This document shows, piece by piece, positions 7,352 through 16,871 of a stretch of 27,786 nucleotides of DNA (positions are counted from its first letter, which is position 1; each line of letters begins with the position of its first letter). The translations under genes were made by a program, and so were the position numbers. This stretch comes from F23-B02 sp963632825 (lineage in GTDB: Bacteria > Bacillota > Clostridia > Oscillospirales > Oscillospiraceae): positions 1-27,786 of the forward strand of contig CAVGWF010000066.1 of NCBI GenBank assembly GCA_963632825.1. Direction: 5' to 3'. The notes below the pieces were generated by a model, which was not told the origin of the DNA, searched no databases, and saw only the letters and a list, made by a program, of their open reading frames with translations.

Positions 7352-7381
7352 ATTATGCCGCTGAGGCAAATCAGGTTACAA
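7352..7381 (-). promoter_or_regulatory. Possible promoter of the Cys-rich peptide gene
   Basis: On the minus strand TTGTAA (7376-7381) and CATAAT (7352-7357) are 18 bases apart, giving a leader of about 100 bases. The leader contains the palindrome GCAGCGCTGC. No good plus-strand promoter for mltG was found in this spacer. Confidence 0.5.
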
Positions 7382-7399
7382 TCGGCAAAGGAGACTTCT

Positions 7400-8650
7400 A
7401 TGGCTGATAAGAACAAGAATTTTGAGGAGCTCTTTGGTAAGAGCGATGACGACAAGACGAAGAAGATGAAAACCGCGCCCAAAAGCAAGCCGCAGCAGCC
7501 TAAAAAGGCGGCCGCACCTGCAAAAAAATCCGGAAACGGCGGAAGCGAGGTAAAAAGCGGCTTCGGCGGCGGGATGCTGTATTTCCTGTTTGTTATAAGC
7601 GTGAGCGTCATTCTCGCCTGCCTTGCATGGGCGGCGGCGACCGATGTTCTGGGCTTTAAATCGTCGGATACCGTTGCACAGATAACACTTGATAAGGACA
7701 GCTTCACCTATAAAGAGGTCGAGGTGACGGATGACGACGGCAACACAAAAACCCAGAAGGTGCATTATGCCGACATGAGCTATGTCGCCGATCAGCTCAA
7801 GGAGCAGGGCATTATAAAATATAAGTGGCTGTTTCGTATCTTCGGCGCCATATACAATGCCGATGAAAAGATAGACCCCGGTACCTACGAGCTCAAGGCG
7901 GTTTACGACTACAAGGCGCTTGTAAAGAAAATGACCTCCGGCTCCGGCGCAATGGTCACGAAGAAGATAACCTTCCCGGAAGGCTACACCATGCGTCAGA
8001 TATTCAAAAAGCTTGATTCCGAGGGCGTTTGTGATTATGACGAGCTGATGGACGCGGCAGCCAATGCGACATTTAACTATACCTTCCTTGAGGGAACCGA
8101 AAAAGGAGATGCCTCCCGTCTGGAGGGCTTCCTGTTCCCTGATACCTACGAGTTTTACGAGGGAATGCCCGCAGCAACGGCTATAAATAAGCTGCTGGAG
8201 GGCTTCCATTATAAGCTGACCGCCGAAATGCTCGAATGGCAGCAGGAAAGCGGCTACACCATGCGCGAGATAATAACCATCGCGTCCATGATAGAGAAGG
8301 AAGCCGCCAATGATACCGAACGCTACACCATAGCATCCGTTATCTATAACCGCCTCAACAAGGACTGGGCGCTTCAGATAGACTCCACAACGCTGTATGA
8401 ATACCCCGACCATGAGGGTGCGCCAACGGCGGAGATGCTTTCTAAGGACAGTCCCTATAACACCCGCATCAGCAAGGGACTTCCTCCGTCTCCCATATGC
8501 AGCCCGGGCATAGTTTCCATTAAAGCCGCACTCAGGCCTGACAGCACGGATTACATGTACTATGCCCTGAACACCGAAACTGGCTCTCACGAGTTCTTCA
8601 CCTCTGCCGACGCCTTCAACGCCTTCGTAGCGACTCAGAAGTATGACTGA
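7400..8650 (+). CDS. mltG: Endolytic murein transglycosylase MltG (YceG-like)
   Basis: Cleaves nascent peptidoglycan strands at the membrane and so limits glycan chain length. The 416-residue protein has a charged, Lys/Ala/Pro-rich cytoplasmic segment of about 57 residues, one membrane helix (about 58-80), a LysM-like periplasm-side region, and the YceG catalytic domain. Catalytic glutamate region ASMIEKEA (Glu299 is the probable catalytic residue) is followed by TIASVIYNRL, LQIDSTTLYE, SPYNTRISKGLPPSPICSPG and SIKAALRPDSTDYMYYALN, all family hallmarks. ATG 7400 is chosen because AAAGGAG ends 6 bases upstream; an upstream in-frame start at 7355 has no ribosome site. The stop overlaps the next gene by 8 bases. 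The long basic N-terminal tail is common in Bacillota members. Confidence 0.93.
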   Translation: MADKNKNFEELFGKSDDDKTKKMKTAPKSKPQQPKKAAAPAKKSGNGGSEVKSGFGGGMLYFLFVISVSVILACLAWAAATDVLGFKSSDTVAQITLDKDSFTYKEVEVTDDDGNTKTQKVHYADMSYVADQLKEQGIIKYKWLFRIFGAIYNADEKIDPGTYELKAVYDYKALVKKMTSGSGAMVTKKITFPEGYTMRQIFKKLDSEGVCDYDELMDAAANATFNYTFLEGTEKGDASRLEGFLFPDTYEFYEGMPAATAINKLLEGFHYKLTAEMLEWQQESGYTMREIITIASMIEKEAANDTERYTIASVIYNRLNKDWALQIDSTTLYEYPDHEGAPTAEMLSKDSPYNTRISKGLPPSPICSPGIVSIKAALRPDSTDYMYYALNTETGSHEFFTSADAFNAFVATQKYD

Positions 8651-9848
8651 CAGAAAACCGGAACTGCTTGCACCGGCAGGAGATATGGAGCGCCTTGAAA
8701 TGGCGCTTCACTACGGTGCCGATGCCGTGTATCTGGCGGGAAAACGCTTTGGGATGCGTGCCTCGGCAGGTAACTTTTCAATGGAGGAGCTCGCGCAGGC
8801 GTGCGCACTTGCACACGAAAACGGCGCTGCGGTGCACCTTACCTGCAACACACTCCCGCGCGAGGATGAGCTTAAGACCCTGCCCGAGTTTCTGATCGGA
8901 GCCGAAAATGCCGGAGTCGACGCGTTCATAATCGCCGACCTCGGCGTTATGAAGCTGGCGGAACGCTATGCGCCGTCCGTTCAGCGCCATGTGAGCACTC
9001 AGCTCGGCGTTATAAACAGTGCGGCGGCAAATGTCCTTTACAACATGGGCGCGAGCAGGGTAGTGCTTGCACGCGAGACCCCGATGAGGGACATCTTCGA
9101 GATCCGCGCCAACACACCGAAGGAGCTTGAGATCGAGGCATTCGTGCACGGAGCCATGTGCGTTTCGTTTTCAGGACGCTGCCTGCTGTCAAATTACCTT
9201 ACCGGCAGGGATGCCAACCGCGGAGCCTGCGCACAGCCGTGCCGCTGGAGATACAGGCTCGTTGAGGAAAAGCGCCCCGGTGAATACTTCGATATAACCG
9301 AGGATAAGGGAACTTATATAATGAACTCGCGCGATATGTGCATGATAGAGCATATACCCGAGCTCATTGAGGCCGGAGTTTCAAGCTTCAAGATAGAGGG
9401 CAGGATGAAATCGGCATACTATGCCGCTGCGGTCACGAATGCTTATCGCCACGCCGTCGACTGTGCCGCTGCGGGAGAGCCTCTGCCGCAGGTGTGGATA
9501 GACGAGGTCAATAAGCTCAGTCACCGACCGTACTGCACCGGCTTTTATTACGGCGACCCCGGTCAGCACTATGCCGAGACAAGCTATTATTCCGACGCTG
9601 AGGTATGCGCGGTAGTTGAAGAATGCGATCGAGACGGCAATGCGGTTTTGACCCAGCGCAACAGATTCTGCAGGGGTGATAAGCTTGAGCTCATGACAAA
9701 CGATGCCGAGCCCGTGCCGTTCACGGCAGGGTATATGGAAAATGCGGACGGCGAGGAGATAAGCTCAACGCCGCATGCCATGATGAAATTTAGAATGAAG
9801 CTGCCGGTACCGTGCGGCAGACTGTCGATAATAAGAAGACTGAAATAG
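8643..9848 (+). CDS. Peptidase U32 family protein, probable tRNA/rRNA hydroxylation factor
   Basis: Despite the name, characterised U32 proteins of this kind (TrhP, RlhA) take part in 5-hydroxylation of uridine in tRNA or cytidine in 23S rRNA. The 401-residue protein begins PELLAPAGDMERLEMALHYG, then shows GADAVYLAG, and the family signature EAFVHGAMCVSFSGRCLLSN followed by GRDANRGACAQPCRW, whose four cysteines are the proposed iron-sulfur ligands; SRDMCMIEHIPEL and FKIEGRMKS complete the core. The C-terminal ~80 residues form the small beta domain. It overlaps mltG by 8 bases and precedes alaS by 18 bases, so all three share a transcript. TrhP is the likelier of the two known roles in a Bacillota, but the substrate RNA is not decided by sequence. 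Confidence 0.87.
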   Translation: MTDRKPELLAPAGDMERLEMALHYGADAVYLAGKRFGMRASAGNFSMEELAQACALAHENGAAVHLTCNTLPREDELKTLPEFLIGAENAGVDAFIIADLGVMKLAERYAPSVQRHVSTQLGVINSAAANVLYNMGASRVVLARETPMRDIFEIRANTPKELEIEAFVHGAMCVSFSGRCLLSNYLTGRDANRGACAQPCRWRYRLVEEKRPGEYFDITEDKGTYIMNSRDMCMIEHIPELIEAGVSSFKIEGRMKSAYYAAAVTNAYRHAVDCAAAGEPLPQVWIDEVNKLSHRPYCTGFYYGDPGQHYAETSYYSDAEVCAVVEECDRDGNAVLTQRNRFCRGDKLELMTNDAEPVPFTAGYMENADGEEISSTPHAMMKFRMKLPVPCGRLSIIRRLK

Positions 9849-9866
9849 TAAAAGAGGAGAAGAGAT

Positions 9867-12533
9867 ATGAAAGCATACGGAGTAAATGAGCTCAGAGAAA
9901 TGTTTCTGAGCTTTTTCGAGAGCAAGGGTCATCTGCGCCTGCCGAGCTTTTCGCTTGTGCCGCAGAACGATAAATCCATCCTGCTCATAAACGCGGGTAT
10001 GACCCCGATGAAACCGTGGTTCAAGGGAGAGCAGATACCTCCGAGAAGGCGTGTATGCACCTGCCAGAAGTGCATCCGCACCGGCGACATCGACAATGTC
10101 GGGCACACCGCGCGCCACGGCACCTATTTTGAGATGCTCGGCAACTTCTCCTTCGGCGATTACTTCAAGCACGAGGCTATTGCGTGGAGCTGGGAGTTTT
10201 TAACGAGCGAGCAGTGGGTCGGACTCAATCCCGACAGGCTCTATCCCTCGGTGTACCTCGACGATGACGAGGCATGGAACATCTGGCACGATGAAATAGG
10301 CATTCCTGCCGAGCGTATATTCCGCTTCGGCAAGGAGGATAACTTCTGGGAGCACGGCGCGGGTCCCTGCGGCCCCTGCTCTGAGATTTACTACGACCGC
10401 GGCGAGGAGTACGGCTGCGGTAAGCCCGACTGCACCGTCGGCTGCGACTGCGACCGCTATATCGAGGTCTGGAACAATGTTTTCTCGCAGTTTGATAACG
10501 ACGGACATGGCAATTATACCGAGCTGAGTCAGAAAAACATCGACACCGGCATGGGACTTGAGCGTCTTGCCGTAGTATGTCAGGGCGTAAACTCGCTGTT
10601 TGATGTCGACACCGTTATGAACATCACCCACAGAGTGTCCGAGCTCACAGGCGCGCACTACGGTCAGAGCGAAAAACGCGATGTTTCCCTGCGCGTTATC
10701 ACCGACCATATCCGCAGTGCAGCATTTATGATATGCGACGGTATCCTTCCGTCGAACGAGGGCAGAGGCTATGTTCTGCGCCGCCTGCTCAGGAGAGCAG
10801 CGCGCCACGGCAAGCTCCTCGGCGTAAACGAGCCGTTCCTGTACAAGGTCATTGACACCGTTATACATGAAAACGAGTGCCAGTACCCCGAGCTGCGCGA
10901 AAAGCAGGATTATATAACCCGCGTTGTTCAGAGCGAGGAGGCAAGCTTTGCAAAGACGATAGATGCCGGTATGCAGATATTCTCAGGCATATTGCAGGAG
11001 CATAAGGCAAAGGGGGAGAGTGTTTTCTCCGGTGCCGATGCGTTCAGGCTCTATGATACCTACGGCTTCCCCGTGGATATGACCGCCGAAATGCTTGCCG
11101 ATGAGGGTATGAGTGTCAATATGGACGAATTTAAGGCTCTTATGGAGGAGCAGCGTGTCCGCGCCCGCGAGGCGAGGAAGGCTCTCGGAGACCTCGGCTG
11201 GGAGGGCATCGACTTCGGACTGGATGCAACGCCCACGGAGTTTACCGGCTATGATAGGCTCAGCGACACCGCAACGGTGCTTGCCATCGTAAACGGTGAT
11301 GAGCTTGCAGGCGAGATAAGCGAGGGCTGCGAGGGTATAATCGTCCTTGACAAGACACCGTTCTATGCCGAAATGGGCGGTCAGCTTGCCGACAGAGGCG
11401 AGATAGGCTTCAGCCTTGAGGATATAGAAAACGGGCAGTTCACCAAATTTATAGTAAACAATGTCAAAAAGGATAAGGGCAACAAGTACCTGCACTACGG
11501 TGTTGTGGAGTCCGGCTCCATCTCCGTCGGAGAGGAGATCGTTGCCAATGTCGACCCCGAGCGCCGCAGAGCCGTTTCCCGTGCACACTCGGCAACACAT
11601 TTGCTGCACGCCGCGCTGCGGAAGGTACTCGGCGACCATGTGCATCAGGCGGGCTCACTCGTGGATGTCGATGAGCTGCGCTTTGATTTCACGCATTTCA
11701 GCGCCCTCAGCTGCAAGGAGATAGCTGCCGTCGAGGATGCGGTCAACGACGCCATCCTTGAGGGCATGGATATAAGCGTCCGGGAAATGAGTCTCGAGGC
11801 TGCCAGGGAAAGCGGCGCAACGGCGCTGTTCGGCGAAAAATACGGTGATGTCGTGCGCGTAGTCAAAATGGGCGATTTCAGCACGGAGCTGTGCGGCGGC
11901 ACTCATCTTGACAATACCGCCAAGGTCGGTATGTTCCACATAACCGGCGAGTATTCCGTTGCAAGCGGCGTCCGCAGGATAGAGGCAGTGACCGGCAGGA
12001 GGTATCTTGAAATGGCAAAGCGCTCTTACCTCACCGTTGCCCGTGCCGCCGAAAGCCTCAAGGCAAAGCCGAGCGAGCTGCTGGCAAAGGCAGAGGGCTT
12101 CGTAAGCGAGGTAAAGAGCCTGCGTCAGAAGGTGGACAAAATGAAGGACAAGATGCTTGCCTCCGATGTGGAGCGCTTCCTCTTTGCCGCAAAGAAGATC
12201 GGCGACTTCCATGTGCTCACGGCCACTCGCACGGATCTTGACGCAAACGACCTCAGAAAAATCGGCGATTTTCTGCGTGACCGCGACCCGAAGATAGTTG
12301 CCGTTCTTGCGACTGCGACCGAGTCGAAGGTCACATTCACCGCAAGCTGCGGCAAGGATGCCGTGGCGGCCGGTATAAAGGCGGGCGATATAGTCCGCGC
12401 CGTCTCCGCAGTCGCCGGAGGCAAGGGCGGCGGTAAGCCCGACTCCGCTATGGGCGGCGGCACAGAGGTGCTCAAAATGGATAATGCCCTTGCGATAGTT
12501 GACGATCTTGTTGCGGAAAAGCTCGGAATTTAA
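9867..12533 (+). CDS. alaS: Alanyl-tRNA synthetase
   Basis: Charges tRNA-Ala in the cytoplasm and edits mischarged Ser/Gly. Full length at 888 residues. Domains in order: class II catalytic core (motif 2 region with TARHGTYFEMLGNFSFGDYF), tRNA-recognition helices, editing domain with zinc-type residues His574 and His578 (HSATH) and Cys676 and His680 (CGGTH), and the C-Ala domain with coiled coil around residue 740-770 and the Gly-rich GGKGGGKPDSAMGGG segment near the end. An AGAGGAGA ribosome site precedes the ATG. It follows the U32 gene by 18 bases and is followed by the HIT gene after 15 bases. No T-box-like leader is present because the gene is internal to an operon. Confidence 0.97.
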   Translation: MKAYGVNELREMFLSFFESKGHLRLPSFSLVPQNDKSILLINAGMTPMKPWFKGEQIPPRRRVCTCQKCIRTGDIDNVGHTARHGTYFEMLGNFSFGDYFKHEAIAWSWEFLTSEQWVGLNPDRLYPSVYLDDDEAWNIWHDEIGIPAERIFRFGKEDNFWEHGAGPCGPCSEIYYDRGEEYGCGKPDCTVGCDCDRYIEVWNNVFSQFDNDGHGNYTELSQKNIDTGMGLERLAVVCQGVNSLFDVDTVMNITHRVSELTGAHYGQSEKRDVSLRVITDHIRSAAFMICDGILPSNEGRGYVLRRLLRRAARHGKLLGVNEPFLYKVIDTVIHENECQYPELREKQDYITRVVQSEEASFAKTIDAGMQIFSGILQEHKAKGESVFSGADAFRLYDTYGFPVDMTAEMLADEGMSVNMDEFKALMEEQRVRAREARKALGDLGWEGIDFGLDATPTEFTGYDRLSDTATVLAIVNGDELAGEISEGCEGIIVLDKTPFYAEMGGQLADRGEIGFSLEDIENGQFTKFIVNNVKKDKGNKYLHYGVVESGSISVGEEIVANVDPERRRAVSRAHSATHLLHAALRKVLGDHVHQAGSLVDVDELRFDFTHFSALSCKEIAAVEDAVNDAILEGMDISVREMSLEAARESGATALFGEKYGDVVRVVKMGDFSTELCGGTHLDNTAKVGMFHITGEYSVASGVRRIEAVTGRRYLEMAKRSYLTVARAAESLKAKPSELLAKAEGFVSEVKSLRQKVDKMKDKMLASDVERFLFAAKKIGDFHVLTATRTDLDANDLRKIGDFLRDRDPKIVAVLATATESKVTFTASCGKDAVAAGIKAGDIVRAVSAVAGGKGGGKPDSAMGGGTEVLKMDNALAIVDDLVAEKLGI

Positions 12534-12548
12534 AAAGGAGATACTGAT

Positions 12549-12890
12549 ATGAACGACTGCTTGTTTTGCAAAATAATCGCGGGTGAGATACCCTCGACCA
12601 AGGTATACGAGGACGATGCCGTGTTCGCGTTCCGCGACATAAACCCGCAGGCTCCGGTGCATGTGCTGGTCCTGCCGAAGCGGCACATCTGCTGCGCCGA
12701 TGAAATAAACGGCGAAAACTCCGAGAATGTCGCACGGTGCTTTGAGGTGATCGCAAAGATCGCAAAAAGCGAGGGGCTTACAAATGGCTATCGTGTTGTG
12801 AATAACTGCGGTGAGGACGGCGGACAGACCGTCAGGCACCTGCATTTCCACCTCCTCGGCGGCAAAAAGCTGCCCGAGGGTATGGCGTAA
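12549..12890 (+). CDS. HIT family (HINT-type) nucleotide hydrolase
   Basis: A 113-residue histidine-triad protein. HINT enzymes hydrolyse AMP-lysine or aminoacyl-AMP adducts, which fits its place directly after alaS, though that link is inference. Seen: CLFCKIIAGEIPS with a CxxC zinc-type pair (Cys4, Cys7), VYEDDAVFAFRDINPQAPVHVLV, KRHI, and the triad HLHFHLL (His97, His99, His101) preceded by GGQTVRH. AAAAGGAG lies 8 bases before the ATG. It is the last gene of the mltG-U32-alaS-HIT unit and is followed by a strong terminator. Confidence 0.94.
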   Translation: MNDCLFCKIIAGEIPSTKVYEDDAVFAFRDINPQAPVHVLVLPKRHICCADEINGENSENVARCFEVIAKIAKSEGLTNGYRVVNNCGEDGGQTVRHLHFHLLGGKKLPEGMA

Positions 12891-12904
12891 ACATTCAATA
12901 TTGT

Positions 12905-12931
12905 AAAAAAGCAGCATGTTGCTGCTTTTTT
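12905..12931 (+). terminator. Rho-independent terminator after the HIT gene
   Basis: AAAAAAGCAGCA pairs perfectly with TGCTGCTTTTTT around a TGT centre, giving a GC-rich stem directly followed by six T. It lies 21 bases before comEC, so the comEC unit must have its own start or depend on read-through. Confidence 0.92.
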
Positions 12932-12952
12932 GCGCATACGGAAGGAACGGGA

Positions 12953-15247
12953 ATGAGAGGTATACGCAAGCTTGCCATAGCGTGCACCGGCTATTGTGCG
13001 GCGGTTTTTGCATCTCATTATGTCATGTCGCGTCCGCAGCTCGGCTCGGCACTGGCGCTGTGCATTATGATCGCACTGTCCGCGCTGCTTACCAAGGGTA
13101 ATATGCGAAAGCGAATTATCATATTCGCCGTTGCGGCGGCGGTGGGCTTTGCACACTATGAGTGGCATTGCATACGGACTATAGATAGATGCGACTGTCT
13201 TGCCGGTACGGAGGCAGAGCTTACGGTTCGTGTGACCGATTATCCGGACAGACGCAGCAGGGTAACTCTGATTTATGTAAAGGTGACCGGTTCGCAGTAC
13301 CCCAATGTGAATGCGCTGCTGTTTGATTATTCCGCCGAGGGCTCCGAGCTTCGCCCCGGAGACGAGATAAGCCTGACGGCAAAGCTGACGAGTGCCGCCG
13401 AGCGCTACGGTGAGGATACCGACTCCAGCATTTCAAAGGGCATTTATCTGTGCGGCAGCGTTTCCGGAGAAATAGAATGTACCGGACGGTGGAACGGCTC
13501 ATTTTTATACTTTCCCAAGTATATCGGCTGCGCCCTGCATAATCAGATCGGCAGGCTTTTTCCTGATGATGTCTCGCATTTTATGAAGGCGCTGCTGGCA
13601 GGCTACAAGGGTGATTATTATAACGATGACAGGCTGTATTCCGCGATGAATGTAGCCGGACTTGCCCATGTTGTAGCCGTTTCGGGAATGCATGTTGCGT
13701 TTCTCGTCGGCGTGCTTCAAAGCGTTATGGGAAAGACACGCCGCTCGGGAGTTATCTGCATCGTGCTGGTCTGGGTGTTTGTCGTAATGGTAGGTCTGCC
13801 GCCGTCGGCGGTAAGAGCCGGAATAATGATAAGCATGGTGCTGCTTGCGCCCATAGCCGGCAGGATAAACGACAGGGTCACTATGCTGTCCCTTGCGCTG
13901 GCACTCATTCTGCTTGCAAATCCGTTTGCGGCGGGAAGCGTTGCACTTCAGCTGTCCTTCGGCGCAGTGGCCGGAATGTTCCTGTTTGCTCAGAGGCTGT
14001 ATGTTAAAATAAACGAAAGGCTGAGTGCTCCGAAGCCCTTGGAGCGCGTAAGCAGCTATATAACCGCAACACTGTCAAGCTCGCTTGCCGTAACGGTATT
14101 CACGGTGCCACTCGTAGCGGTGCACTTCGGATATGTGACGCTGCTTGCGCCGGTAATGAACATCCTCTGCCTCTGGGCAATATCGGCACTGTTTACCGGA
14201 GGCTTTCTTGTATGTACCGTAGGACTCATATCTGCTCCGGCAGCTATGCTCCCGGCAGGCTTGCTCGCGTATCTTGTCCGCTATATCGCCGCCGTGGTGG
14301 AATATGCGGCAAAGCTTCCGTTTGCCGCGGTGTACACGGAAAACGGATATGTGCTTGCATGGCTGATCGCCTCATATGTAATATTCATCGCGTTCGCAGC
14401 CGTAAGACGAAAGCGCCGGCTGTCATGCTTAGCCCCTGCAGCCGCTTGCCTTGCGCTGCTGATGCTCGTTTTTGTGCGCACCGATGCGGATATGCGTGCC
14501 GACACCGGAACGGTGAGCGTTATGAATGTCGGCAACGGTCAGTGCATTGCGGTAACGCAGCAGGATAGCTGCGTCGTTATAGACTGCGGCAGCCACGGAG
14601 TTATTACGAATGCGGGTAATATGCTTTCGTCCTATCTTCACTCAAAGGGACATAATGACATTGATTATCTTGTGCTCACGCATCTGCATACGGACCATGC
14701 CTCGGGAGCCGTGCGGCTGATGAACCTTATGAGTGTTAAAACTCTTGTCCTGCCGGATAATGCCGAGGACACGAGCGCCGACCGCATGCTTGAGAAGCTC
14801 CTCGCGGCTGCGGATGAAAACGGCACCCGTGTAGTTTACATAACACAAGACTCCGAATTGGCTGCGGGTGAGATAAAGCTCAATATTTTTGAGAGCTCAG
14901 AGCGCGGTAAGTGCAATGAGAGCGGAATTATGTTAACCACAACTATCGGCGAATACGATATGCTCGTGACCGGTGATGTTGAAAAGAGCGTTGAGAGGGA
15001 GCTTGCTTCAAAGCATGAGCTTTCCGGCACGGAGCTTCTCATTGTACCGCATCACGGCTCAAAATATTCATGCAGTGATGAGCTTTTAAACGCCGTTTCT
15101 CCGGAGACTGCCGTCGTATCCACGGGATACAATAACTACGGGCATCCCTCGGACGAAACGCTTGAGCGGCTCGGCAGCCATGGCATAGAAGCGCTTCGCA
15201 CCGATCAGCTCGGCAGGATCATCATTCACATTACGGCAGGTGATTAA
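12953..15247 (+). CDS. comEC: ComEC/Rec2 DNA uptake channel with MBL domain
   Basis: Polytopic membrane protein that forms the inner-membrane channel for single-stranded DNA during natural transformation. The 764-residue protein has N-terminal helices, an extracellular DUF4131/OB-like region (about 50-185), the Competence domain (GLAHVVAVSGMHVAFLVG, then LPPSAVRAGIM and VALQLSFGAVAGMFLF), further helices to about residue 500, and a C-terminal metallo-beta-lactamase domain with TLHTDH-type motif THLHTDH (His577, His579, Asp581, His582), VPHHGSKYS and TGYNNYGHPS. All metal-ligand positions appear present, so the nuclease-like domain may be active. GAAGGAA precedes the ATG by 5 bases. holA starts immediately after its stop, a usual pairing in Bacillota. 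No other competence genes are in the window. Confidence 0.93.
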   Translation: MRGIRKLAIACTGYCAAVFASHYVMSRPQLGSALALCIMIALSALLTKGNMRKRIIIFAVAAAVGFAHYEWHCIRTIDRCDCLAGTEAELTVRVTDYPDRRSRVTLIYVKVTGSQYPNVNALLFDYSAEGSELRPGDEISLTAKLTSAAERYGEDTDSSISKGIYLCGSVSGEIECTGRWNGSFLYFPKYIGCALHNQIGRLFPDDVSHFMKALLAGYKGDYYNDDRLYSAMNVAGLAHVVAVSGMHVAFLVGVLQSVMGKTRRSGVICIVLVWVFVVMVGLPPSAVRAGIMISMVLLAPIAGRINDRVTMLSLALALILLANPFAAGSVALQLSFGAVAGMFLFAQRLYVKINERLSAPKPLERVSSYITATLSSSLAVTVFTVPLVAVHFGYVTLLAPVMNILCLWAISALFTGGFLVCTVGLISAPAAMLPAGLLAYLVRYIAAVVEYAAKLPFAAVYTENGYVLAWLIASYVIFIAFAAVRRKRRLSCLAPAAACLALLMLVFVRTDADMRADTGTVSVMNVGNGQCIAVTQQDSCVVIDCGSHGVITNAGNMLSSYLHSKGHNDIDYLVLTHLHTDHASGAVRLMNLMSVKTLVLPDNAEDTSADRMLEKLLAAADENGTRVVYITQDSELAAGEIKLNIFESSERGKCNESGIMLTTTIGEYDMLVTGDVEKSVERELASKHELSGTELLIVPHHGSKYSCSDELLNAVSPETAVVSTGYNNYGHPSDETLERLGSHGIEALRTDQLGRIIIHITAGD

Positions 15248-16294
15248 ATGGCAAAGAGATCGAGAAATGAGGAAAAATTCAATTACAGCGAAAGCGTGCG
15301 CAAGCTCAAAGCGCAGGGACCTGAGAGACTTTATCTCATATGGGGTCCGGAGGATTATCTTGCCGAGCGCTTTTTCGAGGAAATAAAGAAGCAGTGTATT
15401 ACGAGCGATGCCGATGATTTCAGCTATCGCCGTATAAGCGAGCGTGAGCTAACAGCGCTAAGTCTGCGCGAGGCGGTGGACAGCGTGCCGTTTTTGTCCG
15501 AGCGCAGCCTTGTGGAGATCCGCGGAGCGGACATAAACAAGCTCAGGGAAGCCGACGAGATATCGGCAATACTATCGGATATACCGGAGTATTGCACGGT
15601 CGTGTTTATGGCGCCCGTAGGCTTTGAGCCGGATAAGCGCCTTAAGCTGTATAAAGCCATAGCAAAGCTCGGCAGTGATATCTGCGTAAATGCGCAGAGC
15701 GGAGATATGCTCATAAAATGGATAATAAAGCGGTTTGCGGCGGCGGGAAAGGGTATAGAGCTAAATGCCGTGCAGCGGCTCATAAATGTAAGCGGCGGGC
15801 TTATGAACGGACTCATTCCGGAGATAAATAAGATCGCAGCCTATGTAAAAACGGACAGAGTCACGGAAGCCGATGTAAACGCCGTTGCCCATCACATACC
15901 CGAGGCGGTCGTTTTTGACATGACCGAGGCGCTGGCAAACGGTGAGAACAATGCCGCGATGCGCCTGCTCGGTGAGCTTCTTGCCGATAAGAATAACGAG
16001 CCGACGATGATACTCTCCATAGTCGGCAACCAGATGCGGCGGATGTATGCTGCGCGCATAGCAATTGACTATGATCTCGGCAAGGATTATCTTATGAAAA
16101 CGCTCGCACTTAAATATGATTTCATAGCGAGCAGACTTCTGGCGGCATCCCGCCGGTTTTCGACTCGGCAGATAAAATACGCCGTCGAGCTGTGCGCTGA
16201 GACCGACTATGCCATGAAGAGCACGAGAACCGACCCCACAGAGCTTTTAAAGGACTGCGTGATGCGCATAGCGTCGGGTGAGACAGGTGCATAG
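15248..16294 (+). CDS. holA: DNA polymerase III subunit delta
   Basis: Clamp-loader subunit that opens the beta sliding clamp. The 348 residues show the delta fold: PERLYLIWGPEDYLAERFFEEI near the N-terminus (degenerate P-loop region), SVPFLSERSLVEIRGAD, CTVVFMAPVGFEPDKRLKLYK, GKGIELNAVQRLINVSGG, NEINKI-type helix LIPEINKIAAYV, VFDMTEAL and the C-terminal collar TEPTMILS-like segment NNEPTMILSIVGNQMRRMYA. The first ~12 residues are a charged extension. The ATG follows the comEC TAA with no gap, so translation is probably coupled. The Toprim gene begins inside its last codons. Confidence 0.92.
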   Translation: MAKRSRNEEKFNYSESVRKLKAQGPERLYLIWGPEDYLAERFFEEIKKQCITSDADDFSYRRISERELTALSLREAVDSVPFLSERSLVEIRGADINKLREADEISAILSDIPEYCTVVFMAPVGFEPDKRLKLYKAIAKLGSDICVNAQSGDMLIKWIIKRFAAAGKGIELNAVQRLINVSGGLMNGLIPEINKIAAYVKTDRVTEADVNAVAHHIPEAVVFDMTEALANGENNAAMRLLGELLADKNNEPTMILSIVGNQMRRMYAARIAIDYDLGKDYLMKTLALKYDFIASRLLAASRRFSTRQIKYAVELCAETDYAMKSTRTDPTELLKDCVMRIASGETGA

Positions 16295-16865
16295 CGTATC
16301 CGAGGTCATAGTGGTGGAAGGGCGGTATGATAAGAATACGCTTTCCCAGATAGTCGATGCCACCATAATCGAGACCTCCGGCTTCGGAGTGTTTAACGAC
16401 AGGGAAAAGCAGCAGCTCCTGCGTGCTCTTGCGCAGAAGCGCGGGCTTATCATTTTCACCGATCCCGACGGTGCGGGGCTCGTCATAAGAAATTTCATAA
16501 AGGGCTGCGTTGACCCGAGGCTTGTAAAAAACGCCTATATCCCGGAGATAGAAGGCAAGGAGCGCCGCAAGGCAAGACCCTCGCGCGAGGGAAAGCTCGG
16601 CGTCGAGGGCATGAGCGAGGAGATAATAATGCGTGCGCTCAGGCAGGCGGGAGCGACGATAGACGGGCAGGGCAGAGCGCAGGGTGACAAGATCACCGTT
16701 GCCGATATGTACGCCAAGGGGCTCACCGGGGCGGCAGGCAGCGCCGCGAAAAGAGCTGCTTTTCTCGAGAAAGCGGGGCTGCCGCACAAAATGACGGCTC
16801 AGGCGCTTCTGCAGGTGATAAACGCCCTGATGAGCCGGGAGGAGTTCCTTTCGGGAGAATATTAA
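16287..16865 (+). CDS. Toprim/DUF4093 protein, ribonuclease M5-like
   Basis: RNase M5 matures 5S rRNA in Bacillota. This 192-residue protein has the Toprim glutamate in SEVIVVEGRYDKNTL (Glu11), the DxD pair in IFTDPDGAG (Asp59, Asp61), a basic KERRKARPSREGKLGVEG segment, and a C-terminal DUF4093-like half. The start is uncertain: GTG 16287 is preferred because GGGTGAG lies about 5 bases upstream; GTG 16278 adds MRQ without a ribosome site. Either start overlaps the holA end. RNase M5 is commonly next to ksgA; here it follows holA, so an exact orthology is less certain, although the M5 family is the clear match. Confidence 0.8.
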   Translation: MHSVSEVIVVEGRYDKNTLSQIVDATIIETSGFGVFNDREKQQLLRALAQKRGLIIFTDPDGAGLVIRNFIKGCVDPRLVKNAYIPEIEGKERRKARPSREGKLGVEGMSEEIIMRALRQAGATIDGQGRAQGDKITVADMYAKGLTGAAGSAAKRAAFLEKAGLPHKMTAQALLQVINALMSREEFLSGEY

Positions 16866-16871
16866 AAACAG

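Noticed and set aside
7376..8590. Long minus-strand open frame (about 400 codons) opposite mltG.
   Set aside because: Antisense to a clear MltG gene, with no ribosome site or recognisable protein features.
11655..13013. Long open frame on the minus strand across alaS and the HIT gene (about 450 codons).
   Set aside because: It lies opposite well-conserved alaS and HIT coding sequence, crosses a terminator and has no family motifs; it is a shadow of GC-biased codons.
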